This document shows positions 23,106 to 34,315 of a stretch of DNA of 64,000 nucleotides, one piece after another. Position 1 is the first letter of the stretch, and every line of letters starts with the position of its first letter. The DNA lies in NCBI GenBank assembly GCA_023159155.1, contig JAJNNX010000001.1, positions 868,001-932,000 of the forward strand, read 5' to 3'. The notes under the pieces were generated by a model, which ran no database searches, had not been told where the DNA came from, and saw only the letters and a program-made list of their open reading frames with translations. Position numbers and translations under genes: made by a program. The DNA comes from Ustulina deusta. Its lineage: Eukaryota > Ascomycota > Sordariomycetes > Xylariales > Xylariaceae.

Positions 23106-25130
23106 CTAGCAGTTCCCAGAGATGTCGCAGGCGATCTTCTCGGCCAATGCATCTATCGCGCGCGCATTACGAGTCAGCATTCGCCATCATTCATCCAAAC
23201 TATTCAAGATGTTGAAGGGATGGGGAGGTGAGGTGAGGTGAGGGTGAAGGGTACTTACAGATGGTGGATTGGGGATGCCCGGGCGGCAAGAAGGGGAAGA
23301 TGCTAGCATCGACGACGCGCAGCCCACTCACGCCACCGCGCACGCGCCCAACCGTGTCGACGACGGCGCGCGGGTCATCATCGACACCCATGGCGCACGT
23401 GCTGGCGCCGTGGAAGATGGTCTGAAAGCTGCGACGGATGCTGTCGGCGATCTCGCCATCGCTAGACACGTGCGCGCCGGGATACGCCTCGGTCGGATCC
23501 GCGTAGCCGCGGAGCGCCCGCGTCGCCCAGAACGCGCGCGCCCGCTTCAGGCCTGCCACCGCCACCTCCATGTCCGCCGCATCCGTCAGGAACCCCGGGT
23601 CCAGCGCCGGGTGCACGGCCGTGTCTGGCGACGTGATGTTCACGCTGCCCCGGGACCGCGGCGCGCAGAGGACCACGCTCAACGCGGCGTAGTCGGCCCC
23701 GTCGCCCGGGTCGGCCGTGAGCGGGAAGACGAAGTCGCCCAGGTACGCCGACAGCGTGATGTATTCGACCTCGGGCCAGTCCTCGGGATAGTCCCTCGCC
23801 AGGACGCGCCGCGTGTTCTCGCTCAGCGAGGCGCGCGTCGCGTTGGGTAGCTTCTCGAACGCCAGGACATCCACGGCCGGGTTGGTGAGTGCGCCTGCCG
23901 CGTCCTCCAGAAACAGCCGGTTCTGCTCGGCGGAGAAGTCTGCGTTTGCCAGCGAGGAGGCGGTCGTGCCGGCGATCTTGTGCGTCACGCCGAACAGGAT
24001 GTGGTCCTGGAATCCCTGACCCACACCCGCCAGATCGGATACGACTGGCACGCCCAGCGGCTCCAGGACCTCGCGGGGCCCGACGCCCGACGCCTGCAGA
24101 AGCTGTGGGGAGCCGATCACGCCGGCCGAGAGGACCACTTCCTTCCGCGCCGAGAGAGTGTAGTCTGCACCTAGGGTGTTGACGCGGACACCCGTCGCCT
24201 TCTTGTCCGCGTCGAAGATGATCTGTTTGCCCATCGTCAGGTCGTAGAGGAAGTAGTTGCTGTCGTGGAGGCTGCGCTGCAGGAACGCCGTCTCGGACGA
24301 CGCGCGCGTCTGCGTCTCGGCGTCGATGGTGAACAGACTGTATGCGTGGCCGAACAATGCGCCGTCTACGAAGCCCGGCCGGGGACTGATGCCCATCTCC
24401 TTGAACGCCTCGACGCCCCACGTCGGGAATGTGTACGCGAAGTTCGGGTAGGTGACAGACAACGGGCCCGGACTATGATCGAAAGAGGACGCGTCGTATT
24501 CCGGCGTGGCGTTGGCTAGGCGGAGCTCCGCGTTGGGCGGGGTGAAGTGGACGCTCTTCTCCAGCCAAGGGAGGAGGTTGGCGAACGTGAAGCTGGTGTC
24601 GTTGACCGTCTCGGCCCACTTGTCCATCGCTCCGACGGTTGGTCGCTGGTAGATCATATAGTTCCGCCCGGAGCAGCCTCCCAGCATCTTGGGTCGGGGG
24701 TAGTGCAATTCCTCGTTGAAGGCCCCCTGGCAAATTTGTTAGCACATCGAGTCTTTCCAACCGTTTCAATTTATTTGGTTCCACGCGTACGTACGGCTTG
24801 AGGAGTTGTTATGTACCCCCAGTCAGTCCGGGGCTGCGTGTCGTTTTTGCTCTTCCCCGTGTAGAAGGCTGTGTCGGCGGGGATCTGGCTGATGTTGCTC
24901 TGGCCGAGCTCGTAAAACGAACCGGCTTCGACGACGGCTACGCTGCCAGCTTTCTGCTCGACTAGCCGCGACGCCAGAGTGAGACCTGCTGTGCCGCCGC
25001 CCACGATCACGTAGTCGTAGGTGGCATCCGAACCCGGAAGACCGAAGCTCGATCCGAGCAGCCTCCCGACAGGGCTGGCGTGAGCAACGGAGGCCAGAAC
25101 CACGGTCAGCTTGGTGACTCGGACTCTCAT
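23106..25130 (-). CDS. GMC-family FAD oxidoreductase with signal peptide
   Basis: Three exons: 24795-25130, 23259-24726, 23106-23152; 616 residues. The N-terminus (VTKLTVVLASVAHASPVG) is a plausible secretory signal. The FAD-binding motif YDYVIVGGGTAGLTLASRL follows near residue 40, then the GMC signature region (LHYPRPKMLGGCSGRN) and the second signature SAGVIGSPQLLQASG. The active-site part includes FHGASTCAMG and PPGHPQSTIYALAEKIA; the last eleven residues before the stop come from a 47-base exon. Glucose and aryl-alcohol oxidases and patulin synthase belong to this family, so oxidation of an alcohol by O2 or another acceptor is likely. The signal peptide implies activity in the ER lumen, vacuole or outside the cell, perhaps a late step. 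The exons look strongly GC-biased, which creates long shadow frames on the other strand. Confidence 0.93.
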
Positions 25131-26003
25131 TCTGAAATGTATCCCTTGTCAAAGATTTTTCACTTGGCAAGGTTATGAGAGATCAAGCGAAGTAAAGGCT
25201 AGGCGAGCGACTGTTATCCGTTCTTCAAGATGGCGGTCGACGGGATCCCATATCATATATACATCATATCCCCCCTAAAAGTTTCGTCTCTAGGAATAAT
25301 ACCTGGCCCTGGGTAAGGCGAGGGTACCGGGGGCGGGAATCGTGCCTCCCAGCTCAAGTGCTACGCACGAGATGAGTAGGATGAAACTGTCCTCGGTGGT
25401 TGGTCCTCGCCGCGCATCCTTCGGGCTGATTTCGAATAGGGGCTGATAGATAGACCAGTCTATAATGCTGCGATGCCATCAGCTGGTCCAAGCCTCGCTT
25501 TCCCAGGGGACTAGTCATCCACGTGGTAGCAGGGGTGTCTCACGTAAATGAGGCAAACGAGGAAGAACCTCGGCTCGTTACTGTCAGTCCTTACGCGTCG
25601 GGTAGCTATAAATATAGGAACTATATGTTCCTAGGGGCTTGGTATCTACTCAGCTCTCACCTTCCCAGCACGGGATACTCCTTTTGTCATATCGGCTACT
25701 AACTCACCGAGCGTGGAGCTATGAGGAGGATCGGCCCATTCCCATCGAGCCTGGGCTGAAATAACATGGCATCTCACTGGTCATTTGAGGCTCTGTACTA
25801 AATTTAACTGGCCTGGTGATTCATACAAGCTCTGTTGACCATAAAAATAACTGTTGCCTGGAAATAGTCCGGGCCGCAATGGGCCGAAATACGATTTAAT
25901 CAGATTTTCACTGCGGCGTCTAAGAAATTCACGGATGTACTCGTTACGCATTCTAACTAACTAACTACCTGGTCTGCTCCTGTTTTAGTCCGAAATAATC
26001 TAA
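25131..26003. other. intergenic between GMC oxidoreductase and alcohol dehydrogenase
   Basis: About 870 bp with the promoter of the GMC gene (start at 25130, minus strand) and the 3' flank of the dehydrogenase gene. No other feature seen. Confidence 0.6.
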
Positions 26004-27210
26004 TTACATGGTAATAACAGACCGGAATCGGACCTTGCCAGTCATCATCGCATCTGCGAAAGTCAGCGACATAATATTCATGAAATGGCATGCGGCAAGA
26101 GGTTTAAGAGTGGGGGATGCAAAAAGAGTTTTCACGTACCGAAGGCATCCTGGGCCTGGGCCAGGGGGAAGGTCTCGATCTCACACTTGATGTTTTGGAG
26201 CCGCGCAAACTCTAGCGCCTTCTCGGAGTCAACTGAACTCGCGATTGGGCAGGCTTGCACCGATACACCTCGACCAACCATGGCTACAGGATCCAGCGGC
26301 ACAGGTCCCGGGAAGCTCACGATCAAGAGCTTGCCCAAGGTGTTGATCCCCTGGATGAGAGGTACCATGGCGTCAGGGGCTAACGCCGTGGTGATAACCA
26401 GCTGAGCGCCGCCCAAGGCTCGCAGGGCCACGCCGCTGTCCCCCTTCGTTGAGTCGATATACTCATGAGCACCCAGCTTCCTAGCAGCCTTTTCCTTGTC
26501 TGCGCCGCGCGAGATGGCGATGACACGGTATCCCATACGTGCTGCCATCTGAACAGCAACGTGTCCCAGGCCACCGAGGCCCTGTACAGCTACGGTCTCG
26601 CCTGGCTTGACTTCGCATAATCGCAGCGCACTAAAGACGGTAGAACCCGCGCAGAGCAGAGGCGCATACTCAGCGGCTCGCCCTTCTTCCGGTACGCGTA
26701 CCGCGGCCTCAGCGCGGATGACACAGTACTCAGCGACTACATTGTTCGATAACTTAGCATCGGGAAACAAGAGAGAGAGGGGAGCGCAGAATAGGGAAAG
26801 TGACGATCGTAGAAGAGAGAAGAAGAGAAAGGAAACATACACCCTCCATCTCTGGATATTCCATTGGTGGCTAAGTTGTCACACATCTGGGGCCAACCTT
26901 CCCGGCACTGATGACAGGTGCCATCGTGGCCACCGTGGTAGCCGGCGCCGACACGATCATTCACATTCCAGCCCTGGACGCCATGACCGACCGCGGCCAC
27001 TGTTCCAATGATCTCATGGCCCGGCACCTTTGGAAAGCCGCCGCCCATGGCATTAACCTGGGCGTAGAAGTCCGTATGGCAGACACCACAGGCTTGCACC
27101 TTCACGAGGATCTCGCCGTGGCCCGGCTTTTGCATCGGAACATCTTCCAGCGTCAGACCTTCGCCCAGGGCTTTGAAGGCCGCTCGCTTGTAGCTCTGTG
27201 GCAAAGACAT
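26004..27210 (-). CDS. zinc-dependent alcohol dehydrogenase (MDR family)
   Basis: Three exons: 26841-27210, 26140-26736, 26004-26053; 338 residues, close to the family norm. The catalytic zinc site is present (ACGVCHTD and PGHEIIG). The structural zinc loop reads GGHDGTCHQCREGWPQMC, with Asp in place of the first Cys, so it has three cysteines only. The nucleotide-binding motif GLGGLGHVAVQMA follows near residue 180. The GTATGT donor of intron 1 restores DGGFAEYC; the last exon supplies only DAMMTGKVRFRSVITM. It interconverts an alcohol and an aldehyde or ketone with NAD(P). Beside the GMC oxidase and P450, it likely tailors an oxygenated carbon of the product or detoxifies an aldehyde intermediate. 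It starts 797 bp from the divergent P450 gene. Confidence 0.93.
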
Positions 27211-28007
27211 GGTGGTGATAGTGATAGTAATGGTGTAAGAGATAAGGTAAATCAAAGCCCACTATCTCGATGGATGGAGGAATAATAGTGGTCTGCTATT
27301 GGCAAGTCTGGATGAAGGTAAGATTCTCCAAACGGGGAGACATAGCTCGAGTGAAAAACCTGGGAAAATATGAGGGAGAATCGACTGATACGTCACAAAA
27401 GAATGCAGCTGCTGGCTTTCAGGCTCGACGTAATTCGGCGTCTAGGCAGCTTGAAGGGAAACACAGTGCGGACATTTGAATGGACATTAATAATCAACGG
27501 GGGGTTTTTGTTGGCTTACATACCAAGGAGGAGAGACATCGGTCTTTGTCTCAACGGCGATACTACTACTCAGGGTGCGATTGGCTGTCACGTCACAATG
27601 TTCCATTGACACAGATACATGAGTGGTACATGTTTTACCAGGTATAATAAGTATAGCGCCGCGCCCTCTAAGTCCTAAATGTCTGTAGGTTGTGTAACGG
27701 GTGAGCAAACTGGTCAGCACTAGTAAAGTGTGCATACATCGTGTGCCGTGTCTGTTTCGTACATGCGAGCGCGGCCCGTTGCCGCCGCCCGGCTTGCACG
27801 CCTCACGCTCTCTCGCCGTGTGCCCGAGGTCGGCTTATTGTCAGAATCGCAAGTTGAAGCCACATGGGATTCACTTGCAACATCGTATTTCTCGAACGAG
27901 AATCCCTAGACTATCCCCCACGCCGTCTTTCTTAATAATATACAGTAAAAGTCGTCTTGTGTCACATAGTGGCTGCATGACATAGGACTCCCTAGTACGA
28001 CGTCAAG
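27211..28007. other. divergent promoter region, alcohol dehydrogenase / P450
   Basis: About 800 bp shared upstream region of two divergent genes, hence probably a bidirectional promoter. No clear palindromic operator was recognised by eye. Confidence 0.55.
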
Positions 28008-29814
28008 ATGGTCTTCTGGCAAGGCTCGGAGTTTCAGTACCTCCAAGTTGGAGGATGCACAATCCTTCTAGCCGTCGCTATTGTGCGTTCTAACGTTCTA
28101 AGCTGATTTTGGATCGTTTGGTCTAATTCACAATAGGTACTCATACGTCGCCTCAACAACCCTTATACGCACGTACCCGGTCCGTGGTATTCAAACTGGA
28201 CTGGCATAGTGTTCAACTGCCATACCCTCATGGGCAAAGAAGGGTCATACCTACATTCGATCCACCTCAGATATGGCGAGTACATAGCTCTATTTGCGGA
28301 AATTATTGGTTACGTCTTGCGTAGATGTGACGAATTGGATTGGGGGCGGTTCGCCGTGTTTTGCTAATGTTGATGGTAGCCAGGCCCTGTTGTGCGCGTC
28401 AGTCCCTTCGCTGTTGATACTATCTCTGCTGTCGACGCACAGCAAATTCATGGCATTAAAAGACTATTCTGCAAGTCGGGCTGGTATGAGGACTTCATAC
28501 CTGGGAACCAGAATCTTGTCAATGTACGGGATGTCCAAGTACACCGCCGCCATAGGCGGCTTCTATCCGCACCTCTATCTGAGAGTAGCCTCAAAATGGT
28601 CTTGCCTCAAGTGGAACGCAAAGTGCAGCTAGCCATCTTTCAGATGAAACAGGAAATGGACGCCCGTGGCGTTGTGGACGTGTTGAAGTGGTGGACATGC
28701 ATGGCGACGGACGTGATCGGTGAGCTGACTTTCGGCGAGTCATTTCTGACTTTGGAGAGCGGCAAGGTGAGCATTCAATCTCCAAGCTCATATTAACCAA
28801 CAAATAACAGGTTTGCTTATGGGACAGTGTAGCAAAACCAATACATGCGTGATTTGGAAGCTACTGGAGCCACCAATGCCATGTTAGCCTCTTTTCCGAC
28901 TCTATACAGATTTGGAAGATTTGTACCTGCCTTGAAAGAAGCCAAGGCTATTCAGGACCGCCTCCGTTCATACGCGGAACAGTCTCTGGCACGATACCAA
29001 GATGGACTTGAGAAGAACCCAGGGGCGATCACACGCTCTCTGTTCACGAAACTTTACCAGGCCCATGATGAAGAAACTCTCACAGACAAGGAGATAAACG
29101 AAGAGGCGCAAATCTATATCGTAGCGGGGTCTGATACAACGGCCAACACGTTGACATATCTCATCTGGCGGTTGTGCCTACCTGAGAATGCACATTTGAA
29201 GGCCAGGCTCACCACAGAGCTCGATACACTACCCGGTGGCGAACCAACCGAAAAGGAGCTCAAAAGCCTTCCTTACCTCAATAAGGTTATATGCGAGACT
29301 TTGCGCCTACATAGCGCCGTACCTGGGTGTCTCAGGCGCATTATCCCCGAGGGCGGTGCCGTCATTGGAGGCTTTCCACTGCCAGCTGGTGGGGAGGTCA
29401 TGACGAACGCATACTGCCTGCACCGCAACGAGGAAGTCTTCCCCAACGCAGAGGAATTTGACCCTGACAGGTGGGAAAATCCAACTAAGCAGATGAAAGA
29501 TGCCTACCTTCCCTTTGGAGGCGGCTCACGAGGTAAGTCGCCTGATGCAGTGATCCCGGTGCGCCATAGCCCTCCTGCTGCCACGTACACTCGCCGGTTA
29601 TGACAGAGGATCGATAACGTAGCTAACATATACAGTGTGCATCGGACTCCATCTCGCAAACGCACAGCTGCGCATGGGGGCTGCACACTTCTTCATGGCG
29701 TTCCCTAACGCGGTTGTCTCGGCTCAAGACGGGATGTGCAGAGAGGATATGGATCCAGCGTTGTACTTCCTGATGGCCCCACGTGGGCATCGATGTCTTG
29801 TGGAAGTGCGCTGA
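28008..29814 (+). CDS. cytochrome P450 monooxygenase
   Basis: Five exons: 28008-28082, 28137-28275, 28384-28766, 28833-29532, 29636-29814; 491 residues. N-terminal membrane anchor (CTILLAVAIVLIRR), then VPGPWYSN and LRYGPVVRVSP. The I-helix reads YIVAGSDTTANT, the ExxR motif is CETLRLHS, and the heme loop PFGGGSRVCIGLHLA is completed across the last intron. Intron 2 must use a GC donor (28276-28277) with the AG at 28382-28383: every nearby GT donor breaks YGPVVRVSP. The enzyme is ER-bound and needs NADPH-P450 reductase, which is not in the window. It probably hydroxylates or further oxidises the cluster product. Its CYP family cannot be assigned by eye. Confidence 0.93.
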
Positions 29815-30357
29815 ATGAATACTACTACAGCATGACCGAGCCTTGGGATGATCTGAAACTAGGAAGGCATTATTGAATAGCTGGTAGCAAGTTGGTATGG
29901 CACTTCTGCGCTTTTAAAACATGAGAATGTGAACCTAGAAACCTAACTACCCTTTTCCCCCTTTTTTACAACTAGCTATGTAAGGGCGAAGAAAAGAATG
30001 GTTTCCAGGGGCATACGTTACGTTCCATAAATACTGTGCTCTGTAACATTCGTCCGTATAGACAGACGAATGAGAATGGAGCGTTAGTAAGGTTACGTGT
30101 AGCTAAGAATGGTGAACATAAAAATCCGGTAGAATGGCCTTCGAAAATTGCCGAAACAGAAAAATCAAAAAACACCGACGATAATCATATCTCTCATGTA
30201 AGTACCATTACCGCCAACTTTGCGCTTCACTTTTTGGTGTGAATTTAGACCTTTATACTAATTACACCTGGTCACCAACGAGTCTTTCTTGATTCCTCAT
30301 AGCCCAGATTTAGCAGGGCTGTTCCAACAAGATCGTGTTGCGCGTGTATTATGTCTT
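29815..30357. other. convergent intergenic region
   Basis: About 540 bp between the 3' ends of the P450 and the membrane-protein gene; AT-rich. The small frames on both strands (29972-30242) overlap each other and have no known domain. Confidence 0.6.
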
Positions 30358-31445
30358 TCATTTCCGTTTCATTTGTGCATCTTCCTGATTTTCTATACTA
30401 TATAGCACGAAGGCTAGGCCAGCGCCGGGACCTAATCCCCCAGTGACGGCCGTCGTGGTGAGTAATAATTTCAAACTTCTCGAGCTTATTATCTTCAACG
30501 CGGTGTGAATCACGAGTAGAGCGACAACGGCATGGATTACTAGGTAGTCATATTGTATGAAGAGTAGTGCTGCTTCAGTCAATATGTCGGGTTGGACGCG
30601 TTGTATACTGCCAGGATGTGGAATGAATACCCGGCTCAGTGACAAGCTGGGTGTGGCATATATCGAGACGTAGAGAATAATGCCGACGTGAATTAACGCG
30701 CTAACCCCTCCGACAATCGAGTAGGCGAGCTGAACAGGCCTCGTGGCAACACTATATCCGGTCCTGGTCATTGTTCCTCGTACCATGCTCTGAAAGGCTG
30801 AAAGGCAGGGAATCAAAAGGAAAAAGGCGATGACACCTTTTTGGACCTGGAAGGGAGACGCGCCAAGGAGGGCTGGTATCATAAGCGGTAGGGCAAGGAA
30901 TAGACTCCATATCGCAGTAAACGGCAAGGCCTGAGCTTCTAGCGATGACAGAGGACGCGACTTATTTGGCCCCTTGTCAATGTAGTTCAGCACGTAGATA
31001 GGGAAAAAAACCGCGACCCCCGCGCAATTCCACAGATACTGCCATATGGTAGGGCTGCGATTGACGAGTTAGCGAGTTGAGAGGTAAAATGCTGGGGTAT
31101 TGTTTCCTACGAGAGTCCTAGCCTAGGCGATCGGCGATGCTCAACAAGCGTCATCATGTTGATAACAAGGAGGGTGCCGACGAGATCAAGAAGCATCAAG
31201 TACGGAGCAATATCCACTAGATTGTTCAGCCCGTCAAAGAATGCGACCAAGATGCTGACGAGCCTGTCCACCAGCGCTAACCCTGTGTAGCTCGTCTTCA
31301 TTACACGGCCGTTGGGGAAAATCCCGGTCTCGCTCACTTCTAGCATCAGTTGGAGAGAGCCGTTGAGCGCCATAGTGCCCCAGAGGAGATATAGGCCGGT
31401 TCCCATTAGGGCGTACAAGGCGACTCGGAAAACCGCCGGCGCCAT
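30358..31445 (-). CDS. polytopic membrane protein, candidate cyclase
   Basis: Two exons: 31111-31445 and 30358-31054; 343 residues. About eight hydrophobic segments are visible, near residues 5-25, 58-78, 80-98, 115-132, 150-170, 173-195, 210-232 and 270-330 (two). Between helices lie FFDGLNN, a conserved-looking LVEHRRS, and PTIWQYLWNC after the intron. I do not recognise a definite family. Size, helix count and the FFDG / E-R / P-W pattern resemble the large integral-membrane terpene cyclases of fungal meroterpenoid clusters (MacJ/AscI type), which differ from the smaller Pyr4 type. With a PaxM-like epoxidase nearby this fits a cyclase, but a transporter or an unrelated membrane protein is also possible. 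The divergent neighbour is the flavin monooxygenase, 589 bp away. Confidence 0.8.
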
Positions 31446-32034
31446 TGTACGTTGGGGATGAACACAGTGGGCTATAACGATATGAAGAGGCCAAGTATAA
31501 AATGAGAATCAAGCGCAGCCACCAGATCATTTATGACCTTGTGGAGTGCACTGACCGGTCACACGTACTCCTAGTTAACGATTATTTTAGCGTATAACCT
31601 CTCATGTGGATTTCATAGGGTCTCAAGTGCTACATCATATAAGATTATCGGCCCTGCCTAACCGAAATACTGATGGTGGCTTCGTGGTGCGGAATATGCG
31701 GATCAGGGGTAACTCGAAAACGGGCAATTGCGGCCCGCACCGTCCGGCCCGATACTGAATCCCTGGTATGGCGGTGGCGCAGCTTGAACTCAAGGAGACG
31801 CGCCGATTCGGTAAGCGGTGACTATATGGAAAAGGCATACTAACAATGTTGGAGTAGCGCCCGACGAGGAATTTCTAATCCCTAGTGAATCGACAGCCAA
31901 GACACCGAATTCGCGCAGAGGCAGCATAAGCATAAGGTTGCAATAGATAAATTATCCAGATACGATCTAAGTTGGATCTCGAGTGAATTTTACCCGGTTG
32001 CCAGGCCATGCCATCCTAAGTTGCATGGTGACGT
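31446..32034. other. divergent promoter region, membrane protein / flavin monooxygenase
   Basis: About 590 bp between two divergent start codons, so it should drive both genes. No distinct operator seen. Confidence 0.55.
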
Positions 32035-34006
32035 ATGCCCGTAATGGCGACCGAGATGCTGGACGTTGTTGTTGTAGGAACCGGTAAGATGTTTCTCAAT
32101 CAAAGCTGACGTAGGCGCTAACAGCCTCGTGCTTTAACAGGCTGGAATGGCCTCATCTCAGCGAAAACCTATTTGGATTTTGCACCCAACGCCAACCTGG
32201 TGCTCCTCGACGACCAGGCATCTATAGGAGGAGTCTGGTGTAAGGAAAACATCTACCCTAGCCTCTACGCCCAGATCAAGTATGGCCTTTTTGAGTACTC
32301 GTTTTATCCGATGCGGAAAGAAGGTATAACACCGGATGGGTACATCTCAGGTGACACAATCAATAAGTATTTGAATAGTTTTGCACAGGACTTCGATCTG
32401 GTGCGAAGAATTCGCCTTCGCACCAAGGTCGTTAAAGTGAATCGGTTGGATGGAAGAGGATGGGTACTTGATCTTGACGGAAAGCCCTCGATCAAATGCG
32501 AAAAGCTGATATATGCCTCTGGAGCAACCTCACATCCTGTCAAACCGTCATGGCCGATGTCAAACGACTTTTGCGCGCCAATCATACATTCTTCGGAGTT
32601 GGGAAAGCATCTTGACGCCCTTGAAAAGATCCAGACAGTAACCGTGGTTGGGGCAGCTAAGTCAGCGTACGACACCGTATTTCATCTCCTTAACTCCGGA
32701 AAGCGGGTGAATTGGGTCATCCGAGAGGACGGATCCGGCCCCTTGGCCATCATGCCCCCGACTATTCTGGGCATTTTCAACACCATGGACGCCGTGGCAA
32801 CTAGGATCGTAGCTATGATGGGGTCAAGCATCATGAAGACAGAGGGTGCTGCGTATGAAATATTCCAGAAGACACGGCTTGGGCGTGCGGTTGCTAGAGG
32901 ATTCTGGCTGGCTCTGACGGCGATCGCTGAATTGCACGCAGGATACGCGAAGTCCACTAATGCTCAGAGGCTCAGGCCGCTTCCTCACGGGAATGGGTAG
33001 GGACTTACTAAACCCCTTCGCTTTAACTGCTAATATGCGGGTCTTACAAAGGCTAACGTTTTAAAATCAAGGATTTTCTGGGCGAATGCCGGTCTTGGTG
33101 CCGCGAGTGTTCCAGATTATTGGAAGGTCTTTCATGCCGGGGACTGTACGGTGCATAGGTCCGAGATAGAATCGCTAGCGAAGGAGGGTCTCGTGAACCT
33201 TCGCAACGGGATCCAGTTCCAGACCGACTACGTCATTTTGTGTACCGGCTTCGATAAATCCTACCAGCCGTTTGACCAAGCGCTTCAGTACCGCTATGGA
33301 ATCAAGCCGGATCCCGTTGAAGCAGATAGATGGGAGGCGCTGGAAGCAGAAGCCGAAAAACGCGTCGACGAGCTATTACCTGCCATCAAGCACTCTCCCA
33401 TAATACCTGCCCAGGAGAGGGACCTCCGAAATTTATCGCATGGCCCAAGCCGCCACTATCGACGTCTAATTGTCCCAGCCCTTGCCGCCGAAGGCGACCG
33501 GTCCATCTTCTTCCCTGGCTTCATCCATTCCATTTACACGCCATTGGTGTCTGAAGTGCAAGCGCTGTGGGGCGTGACCTTCTTGCTCGAGCTACACGAG
33601 CCGCCCTCGCAGGCGGTCATGGAGCAAGAGGTGGCTGAGTGGAACGTCTGGTCGCGGAAGAGATACCTTGCCCAGGGCAAGAAACACGCTTATGCAATCT
33701 ATGATTTCCTGTCGGTAGGTCAACAAGGGCCGCCTTAACAGAGCTTCGCACTAGCTAACCCATCTCTTCTAGTATATCGACACCCTACTCAAAGACCTGG
33801 GTATTAACACACGGCGGAAGGGCAGCTTCCTTGCCGAGTTGTGTCTTCCGGCGTATCCACGAGACTACCGAGGTCTCGTGGATGAGTTTCGCAGTGCGAA
33901 ATCGAATGGGGGCGCTAAAAACGGACATTCACTCGGCTACGCGGGTATTGTTAGTATACTGGCGGGACTGGGATGTTTATGCCTCTTTGTAGTTCTGGTG
34001 TATTAG
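32035..34006 (+). CDS. flavin-containing monooxygenase, membrane-anchored
   Basis: Four exons: 32035-32083, 32141-32996, 33072-33714, 33773-34006; 593 residues. The first Rossmann motif, VVVVGTGWNGL, is split by intron 1; it is followed by IGGVWCKENIYP as in FMO-like enzymes. A second nucleotide motif is VTVVGAAKSAYDTVFHLL, and CTGFDKS is the usual late FMO motif. Near the end lie VSILAGLGCLCLFVVLVY, a likely C-terminal membrane helix, and a final short tail. An in-frame ATG at 32044 is an alternative start. Enzymes of this type in fungal polyketide clusters (for example DEP4 of depudecin) carry out hydroxylation, epoxidation or Baeyer-Villiger reactions with NADPH and O2. The exact reaction cannot be predicted. 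Confidence 0.92.
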
Positions 34007-34299
34007 GCGTCACAATTCATACATTATAGTTGGCATGCTGATAGGCTCAAGCCGATAGAGTAAACTAAGGACGAGTAGAGCTCGAAGTTTCTTATGTGTT
34101 GCGTTTTGGAAATGGCTCTTGAAATGAAGTGGTATAAAACGTTAGGTTGAACGGAAAGTGGTGAACTTATTATATGTGGCTATTTCTAGCTACTTTGCGA
34201 AATCAAAGCCGTTATATTTAGACCTCAAGGTCATTTTATTTTATTAACCACAAAAAGTAAGGAAATTTAATATTGAACGTTAATAATCAGCGATACCGA

Positions 34300-34315
34300 A
34301 CCCCTTTATAAAGGG
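34300..34315. repeat. 16-base motif with a 14-base palindrome, copy 2
   Basis: The same 16 bases as at 9681-9696 (ACCCCTTTATAAAGGG). Here the palindrome covers the last codons and stop (34306-34308) of the rhodopsin-domain gene, so part of it is coding. Confidence 0.6.

Noticed and set aside
23269..24519. Long frames on the plus strand and in a second minus frame
   Set aside because: Shadows of the GC-biased GMC oxidoreductase gene; Arg/Pro-rich with no domain.
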